This document shows positions 18,249 to 22,054 of a stretch of 22,054 nucleotides of DNA, piece by piece (position 1 is the stretch's first letter; every line of letters begins with the position of its first letter). Made by a program: the position numbers and the translations under genes. The notes below the pieces were generated by a model, which was not told the DNA's origin, did not search any database, and worked only from the letters and a program-made list of their open reading frames with translations. The DNA comes from Prochlorococcus sp. AG-363-L02 (GTDB lineage Bacteria > Cyanobacteriota > Cyanobacteriia > PCC-6307 > Cyanobiaceae), in contig QCFP01000013.1 in NCBI GenBank assembly GCA_003280185.1, forward strand, positions 1 to 22,054, in the 5' to 3' direction.

Positions 18249-19439
18249 ATGGAGCCTAAAGCAAAAGTTCTTGAAATGCCAAAAACTCTCATGCTGCTTG
18301 GTAGTGGGGAACTTGGAAAAGAAATTGTAATTGCAGCGCAACGTATTGGATGCATAACAATCGCATGTGATCGTTACGGGTCAGCTCCTGCAATGCAAGT
18401 TGCTGACAAGTTTGAAATTGTGGATATGACCAATCAAGAAAGGCTTGAATATGTAATTAATAAACATAAACCTGACATTATTATTCCCGAAATTGAGGCG
18501 CTAGCCGTTGATTGCTTAAAAAGATTTGAGAAAGAAGGAATAACAATTATTCCAACAGCAAGAGCAACTGCAACAACAATGAACAGAGATCTGATTAGAG
18601 ATCTAGCAGTTAATGAACTACAGCTAGAGACAGCAAAATTCAAATATGCTAATTCGGTACAAGAACTAAAGGAAGCTGCTCAAGAAATTGGATTGCCAGT
18701 TATCATCAAACCGATTATGAGTTCTTCTGGTAAAGGACAAAGTTTAATTGAGAAGAAAGAAGATTTAGAACAAGGTTGGCAAAATGCAATACAAAATGCC
18801 CGAGGGAAATCTAAAAAAATAATTGTAGAGGAATTTCTTAAGTTTGAACTAGAAATTACACTATTAACAATAAGACAAAAAGATGGATCAACTATTTTCT
18901 GTCCACCAATAGGGCACATACAAAAAAATGGAGATTATCAATGCAGCTGGCAACCAGCGAATTTAAAAGCTGAACAACTTAAAGAAGCCCAGGAAATGGC
19001 TAAAAAAATTACAGAAAATCTTGGTGGCACAGGCTTATTTGGAGTTGAGTTTTTTATTACAAATACAAAAGTAATCTTTTCGGAGTTATCACCTCGCCCA
19101 CATGATACAGGTCTAGTTACATTAATAAGTCAAAACCTGAATGAATTTGAATTACATATTAGAGCAATTCTAGGATTAACAATACCTAAAATTATAAACA
19201 AACAAGCTAGCGCAAGTAGGGTAATTCTAGCTAAAAAGAAACTTAAAAATATTAGATATCAAGGACTCGATGATGCGTTAAGAGATCCGAATAGCGAAAT
19301 ATTACTGTTTGGCAAGCCTGATGCTAAGGAAGGGCGAAGAATGGGAGTTGCATTAGCAAAAGGTGAAAATATTATCGAAGCATGCAATAGAGCTGAGAAA
19401 GCAGCTCAAACAATAAAAGTATTAGGAAGGGAATACTAA
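18249..19439 (+). CDS. purT: Formate-dependent phosphoribosylglycinamide formyltransferase 2
   Basis: A 396-residue ATP-grasp enzyme that formylates GAR using formate and ATP in purine synthesis. It aligns along its length with E. coli PurT (392 residues): LMLLGSGELGKEIVIAAQRI at the start, CDRYGSAPAMQVAD, PEIEALAVDCL, TTMNRDLIRDLAVNELQL, KPIMSSSGKGQSLI (ATP-binding loop), FGVEFFI, FSELSPRPHDTGLVTLISQ and LFGKPDAKEGRRMGVALA. The open frame can be read from a TTG at 18207, but ATG 18249 fits the family length. The stop overlaps the stop of the sucrose-phosphate synthase gene on the other strand by 4 bp. Confidence 0.95.
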   Translation: MEPKAKVLEMPKTLMLLGSGELGKEIVIAAQRIGCITIACDRYGSAPAMQVADKFEIVDMTNQERLEYVINKHKPDIIIPEIEALAVDCLKRFEKEGITIIPTARATATTMNRDLIRDLAVNELQLETAKFKYANSVQELKEAAQEIGLPVIIKPIMSSSGKGQSLIEKKEDLEQGWQNAIQNARGKSKKIIVEEFLKFELEITLLTIRQKDGSTIFCPPIGHIQKNGDYQCSWQPANLKAEQLKEAQEMAKKITENLGGTGLFGVEFFITNTKVIFSELSPRPHDTGLVTLISQNLNEFELHIRAILGLTIPKIINKQASASRVILAKKKLKNIRYQGLDDALRDPNSEILLFGKPDAKEGRRMGVALAKGENIIEACNRAEKAAQTIKVLGREY

Positions 19440-21568
19440 CGAGTAGGAAGAAATCTATAGTGAGTTAATCCATCAAATACACTTTTTGCATGTGATCTAG
19501 AAGAAAAGAAGACTCGTTGTTGAGATCGAAAAGTCTCTAAACACGAATCATGTTCTGCTGGTATGACTGTAGATGTTAATCCTCTAACCAATTCAGCATC
19601 CCCTTGTTGACTGGCAATAACCATCACGTTTTGAAGAGGCAAACCCCAACGAAGTGCTATATGACGTATTGCCTCAGTCCTTGACGCACGTAAAGGAACA
19701 ACATCTAAAAACCAGTGACATCTCAGATGAGCAGAAGCAGCCTGACACTTCTGACGTAGACGTTTCTGCACTAATGAAAGGACATTCGCTCTGCTTTCTT
19801 TTAAAATATAACTAACTTTAAAAGGTCCTTGTTGACTCTGATCTTGCAAAATCAATTGCTGATCTAGATCCAGAAGATTCTTTTTAATATCATTACTATT
19901 CCAATCAATGGATATATAGGACTCCCAAAATTGATCTACAGAATCATTAGATCCATAATATATTTCAGTTCCCGCTCTGCTGATCCAAACATTTGGCTTA
20001 GGTAAATCTAATTGTGCATAACGATGTCTTGCTACTTTAATAGATCTCCCTGAAATTATTCCAATAGCAGTTTGGTTCTGTTTTTGTAAAAAATCAAGTT
20101 TTTTACTAAGAGAGGCAAGCTCCTCTTCTTGCGAAACTTCTAAAGTTGAATCTAGATCTAATAATAATAATTTACTTATCTGAAGGTTAAGCGTTTTTGT
20201 CTCACAAATCAAACTCGGTTTTGCAGGCATAACCTCTAGGTGCTGTTGCATTAATGCTAAATAATTACAAACATGCGCATCCCAACTAAAATGTCGACTT
20301 ACTGCTTCTATACCATTATCTCTCCAAGACTTCCATTTCTTGACTTGTGATCCTGCTTGCTCTAAAGCATCCTGAAGTGAATCTAAATCTGTTACGTCAG
20401 TAAGCAATCCATTTTCACATCTAGATAATATATCTCGAGGACCGCCATCATCTGTAGCTACAATAGGTAAGCCTGATGCAGCAGCCTCAAGCAATGTTAA
20501 ACCAAAAGGCTCAGTAAGTGCAGGGTTTACAAATAATCCTTTTTTATACGCAGCCCATCTATAAATTGCAGGAATTTGATCTCGTCGATGATACTTAGGA
20601 TAAGCAACACGACCGTAAAGATCATAACGATCAACAAGATCAAAAACTTGTTGCAGAACATCCCTCTGCTGTTTTTCTAATTGGCGTGGATCTTCTCTGC
20701 AACCTAAAATCAGAACTAAATTATTTCGTTGGCGCAAAATTGAAGATCTGCCATACGCCTCGACAAGAGCAGGTATATTCTTACGCCGAACAGCTCTAGA
20801 AATTGCAAGCAATGGGGGTAAAGAAGGTTCTCTAAGAAATGGAGCAACCAATTCATTAATCTGCGAATATTCTTTCTCTATTTGAACAGAATGAAAGCGA
20901 GTAGAATCAACACCAGGTGGGACAACCTCTGCCTGATTCGAAGAAAAACTGTCATAACGTGAATATTGTTGATTAGCTTCCTGAGCGGTACTTGTAATCA
21001 CAAGACTTGAATGTGCCAGAGCCAGCTCTTCAGCATCAATACGTTTACTAATTGAATAAGTTTGTTCTATTTGAACATGATCAACACCTCCCGCTAATAA
21101 CCGCCTTTGCTTCTCACGACCCAAAGAATGAGCTGTAAATACTAACGGAATACCTAATCGACGGCTAACAAGTGATCCAACATAACCAGCATCCGCATAA
21201 TGTGCATGAATCCAATCCGGTAAAACAGTCTCCTTTTGCAAATAACTAACTAATTGATCTGCAAGATCATCTAAATAAGGCCAAAGCAACTCTTTTCGCA
21301 AATATCGTTTAGGACCAAAAGAAAACCGAAGAATATTTGAATCTGATGCGATTCGCTCAATAGGCTGAGCATAATCTACTGAGACCCGACGATCATGAAT
21401 TAAACGAGTAACCAAATCTACTTGCTCTACTTCTGGACGAGAGGCCAAACCCTTAATCAATTCCAAAACATATAAAGTCTGTCCTCCAGTATCCGCATCT
21501 CTACCAAGCTCAAGATCATGCGAACGGAACAATCCATGGAGATTTAGATGAAGCAATCGCAAGCCCAT
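19436..21568 (-). CDS. sps: Sucrose-phosphate synthase with C-terminal phosphatase-like domain
   Basis: A 710-residue two-domain protein. The N-terminal glucosyltransferase (GT4, about 1-450) makes sucrose 6-phosphate from a nucleotide-glucose and fructose 6-phosphate. It shows LGRDADTGGQTLYVLELIKG, HAHYADAGYVGS, FTAHSLGREK, AISRAVRRKNIPAL, and the donor-binding NPALTEPFGLTLLEAAASGL with its E-x7-E pair. The C-terminal HAD domain resembles sucrose-phosphate phosphatase: motif I is DLDST with Asp471 and Asp473, motif II is IISGRS, and motif III lysine is likely in PFKVSYIL. Motif IV, normally GDSGND, reads ASQQGD at 652-657, keeping only the last aspartate. Sucrose serves as a compatible solute in these cyanobacteria. 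A GGAG element sits 8-11 bp upstream of the ATG. The gene faces purT tail to tail with a 4-bp overlap. Confidence 0.93.
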   Translation of the reverse strand: MGLRLLHLNLHGLFRSHDLELGRDADTGGQTLYVLELIKGLASRPEVEQVDLVTRLIHDRRVSVDYAQPIERIASDSNILRFSFGPKRYLRKELLWPYLDDLADQLVSYLQKETVLPDWIHAHYADAGYVGSLVSRRLGIPLVFTAHSLGREKQRRLLAGGVDHVQIEQTYSISKRIDAEELALAHSSLVITSTAQEANQQYSRYDSFSSNQAEVVPPGVDSTRFHSVQIEKEYSQINELVAPFLREPSLPPLLAISRAVRRKNIPALVEAYGRSSILRQRNNLVLILGCREDPRQLEKQQRDVLQQVFDLVDRYDLYGRVAYPKYHRRDQIPAIYRWAAYKKGLFVNPALTEPFGLTLLEAAASGLPIVATDDGGPRDILSRCENGLLTDVTDLDSLQDALEQAGSQVKKWKSWRDNGIEAVSRHFSWDAHVCNYLALMQQHLEVMPAKPSLICETKTLNLQISKLLLLDLDSTLEVSQEEELASLSKKLDFLQKQNQTAIGIISGRSIKVARHRYAQLDLPKPNVWISRAGTEIYYGSNDSVDQFWESYISIDWNSNDIKKNLLDLDQQLILQDQSQQGPFKVSYILKESRANVLSLVQKRLRQKCQAASAHLRCHWFLDVVPLRASRTEAIRHIALRWGLPLQNVMVIASQQGDAELVRGLTSTVIPAEHDSCLETFRSQQRVFFSSRSHAKSVFDGLTHYRFLPTR

Positions 21569-21846
21569 CTCACAGCTCCACTAAAGGAGTAAAGAATTAA
21601 TTGATTTTTATGCCAACAAACCTAAAGAAAGCATAAGGAAAACAGTAATTGGAAACTATATCGCCGAGACTCCTTGTCCCACAAGCATTCTAAGGAAAAT
21701 TAAAGAAAATAAATTCGTGAATTTCATGGCGAAATGCGAACGATTTTTAGTTAAATTTTGCTTTTTCTTCAAAATTTAGGCTTAGGAAAATCGAAACCGA
21801 CATAAAACGACTGCTTGCCATAGCAGGTTTTGAATAGTTTTAAAAC
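21569..21846. promoter_or_regulatory. Intergenic region between uvrA end and sps start
   Basis: 278 bp on which both flanking genes are transcribed leftwards. It should contain the sps promoter. No gene or tRNA is seen. The left part is AT-rich; an interrupted inverted repeat lies at the right edge next to the uvrA stop. Confidence 0.45.
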
Positions 21847-21851
21847 CTATG
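21819..21851 (-). terminator. Interrupted inverted repeat at the uvrA stop
   Basis: GGTTTT (21826-21831) pairs with AAAACC (21842-21847), and beyond a 3-nt bulge CATA (21819-21822) pairs with TATG (21848-21851). The element overlaps the uvrA stop codon. There is no T-run after it on the minus strand, so it may be a weak terminator or an mRNA 3'-end stabiliser. Confidence 0.3.
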
Positions 21852-22054
21852 CATAGCTTGCAAGCGCCTTCCTAAGATACTGGGCCGTATGACTAGTCTT
21901 ATGCCTGGAAACATCCTCTGGTGTACCAGTTACCACTACTTCTCCACCTTTATCACCACCTTCTGGGCCTAAATCAATAATCCAATCAGAGCATCGAATC
22001 ACATCTAAATTATGTTCAATAACAATAATAGAATTACCTTTTTCTACGAGCCTT
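21847..22054 (-). CDS. uvrA: UvrABC system protein A, C-terminal end (partial)
   Basis: The last 68 codons of a gene running in from the right. The peptide contains [20 protein letters not shown] and then [20 protein letters not shown], followed by [14 protein letters not shown] and TAG. This is the C-terminal ABC ATPase end of UvrA: the switch histidine is in IEHN and DLGPEGG is the family-specific block after it. UvrA is the damage-recognition ATPase of nucleotide excision repair. The missing part lies outside the window. Confidence 0.96.
   Translation of the reverse strand, partial: RLVEKGNSIIVIEHNLDVIRCSDWIIDLGPEGGDKGGEVVVTGTPEDVSRHKTSHTAQYLRKALASYA

Overview
The window is AT-rich (roughly 37 % G+C by eye), tightly packed, and reads as a chromosomal segment of a marine picocyanobacterium, most likely Prochlorococcus (possibly a low-light-type strain). 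The gene set supports this: a group 2 cyanobacterial sigma factor, a VTE5-like phytol/polyprenol kinase, a bacterial-type aconitase B, a Tic20 homologue, a DnaK2-type chaperone, a DUF3134 protein, a two-domain sucrose-phosphate synthase, and very short intergenic gaps. The strain assignment is inference from overall character, not from a database match.

Layout. 1-121: 3' end of a sigma factor gene, followed 5 bp later by a TTG-started phytol/polyprenol-kinase-like gene (127-780). 792-1847 (-): DAHP synthase, convergent with the kinase and sharing a perfect inverted repeat at the two stops. 1993-5937 (+): acnB and a CLC chloride/proton antiporter. 6033-7661 (+): a B12-binding-type radical SAM protein whose only reasonable start is CTG. 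7648-9003 (-): an O-antigen-ligase/IctB-like polytopic membrane protein overlapping the radical SAM gene tail to tail. 9004-9309: a 306-bp gap with an orphan hairpin and T-run. 9310-10389 (+): a ThiO-like glycine oxidase, again with no ATG/GTG/TTG that would keep its FAD-binding loop. 10429-12351 (-): dnaK with a perfect Shine-Dalgarno sequence. 12476-14357 (+): aroE, a Tic20-family gene and rpsF. 14388-15593 (-): argG. 15594-16180: the largest gene-poor stretch, about 50 % G+C in its right half and full of inverted repeats, ending in a strong bidirectional terminator; this is the best candidate for an undescribed RNA or small-protein locus. 16181-16375 (-): a 64-aa membrane protein. 16436-19439 (+): DUF3134 protein, mraY, an 81-aa conserved-looking unknown and purT. 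19436-21568 (-): sucrose-phosphate synthase. 21847-22054 (-): 3' end of uvrA.

Most genes are housekeeping: shikimate pathway (DAHP synthase, AroE), TCA branch (AcnB), thiamine (ThiO), arginine (ArgG), purine (PurT), cell wall (MraY), translation (S6), protein folding (DnaK), repair (UvrA) and compatible-solute synthesis (SPS). I see no insertion sequence, prophage, CRISPR array, tRNA or rRNA. The points worth a second look are the two CTG-type starts in A-rich contexts, the structured region 15785-16185, and the altered phosphatase motif IV in the C-terminal domain of the sucrose-phosphate synthase.
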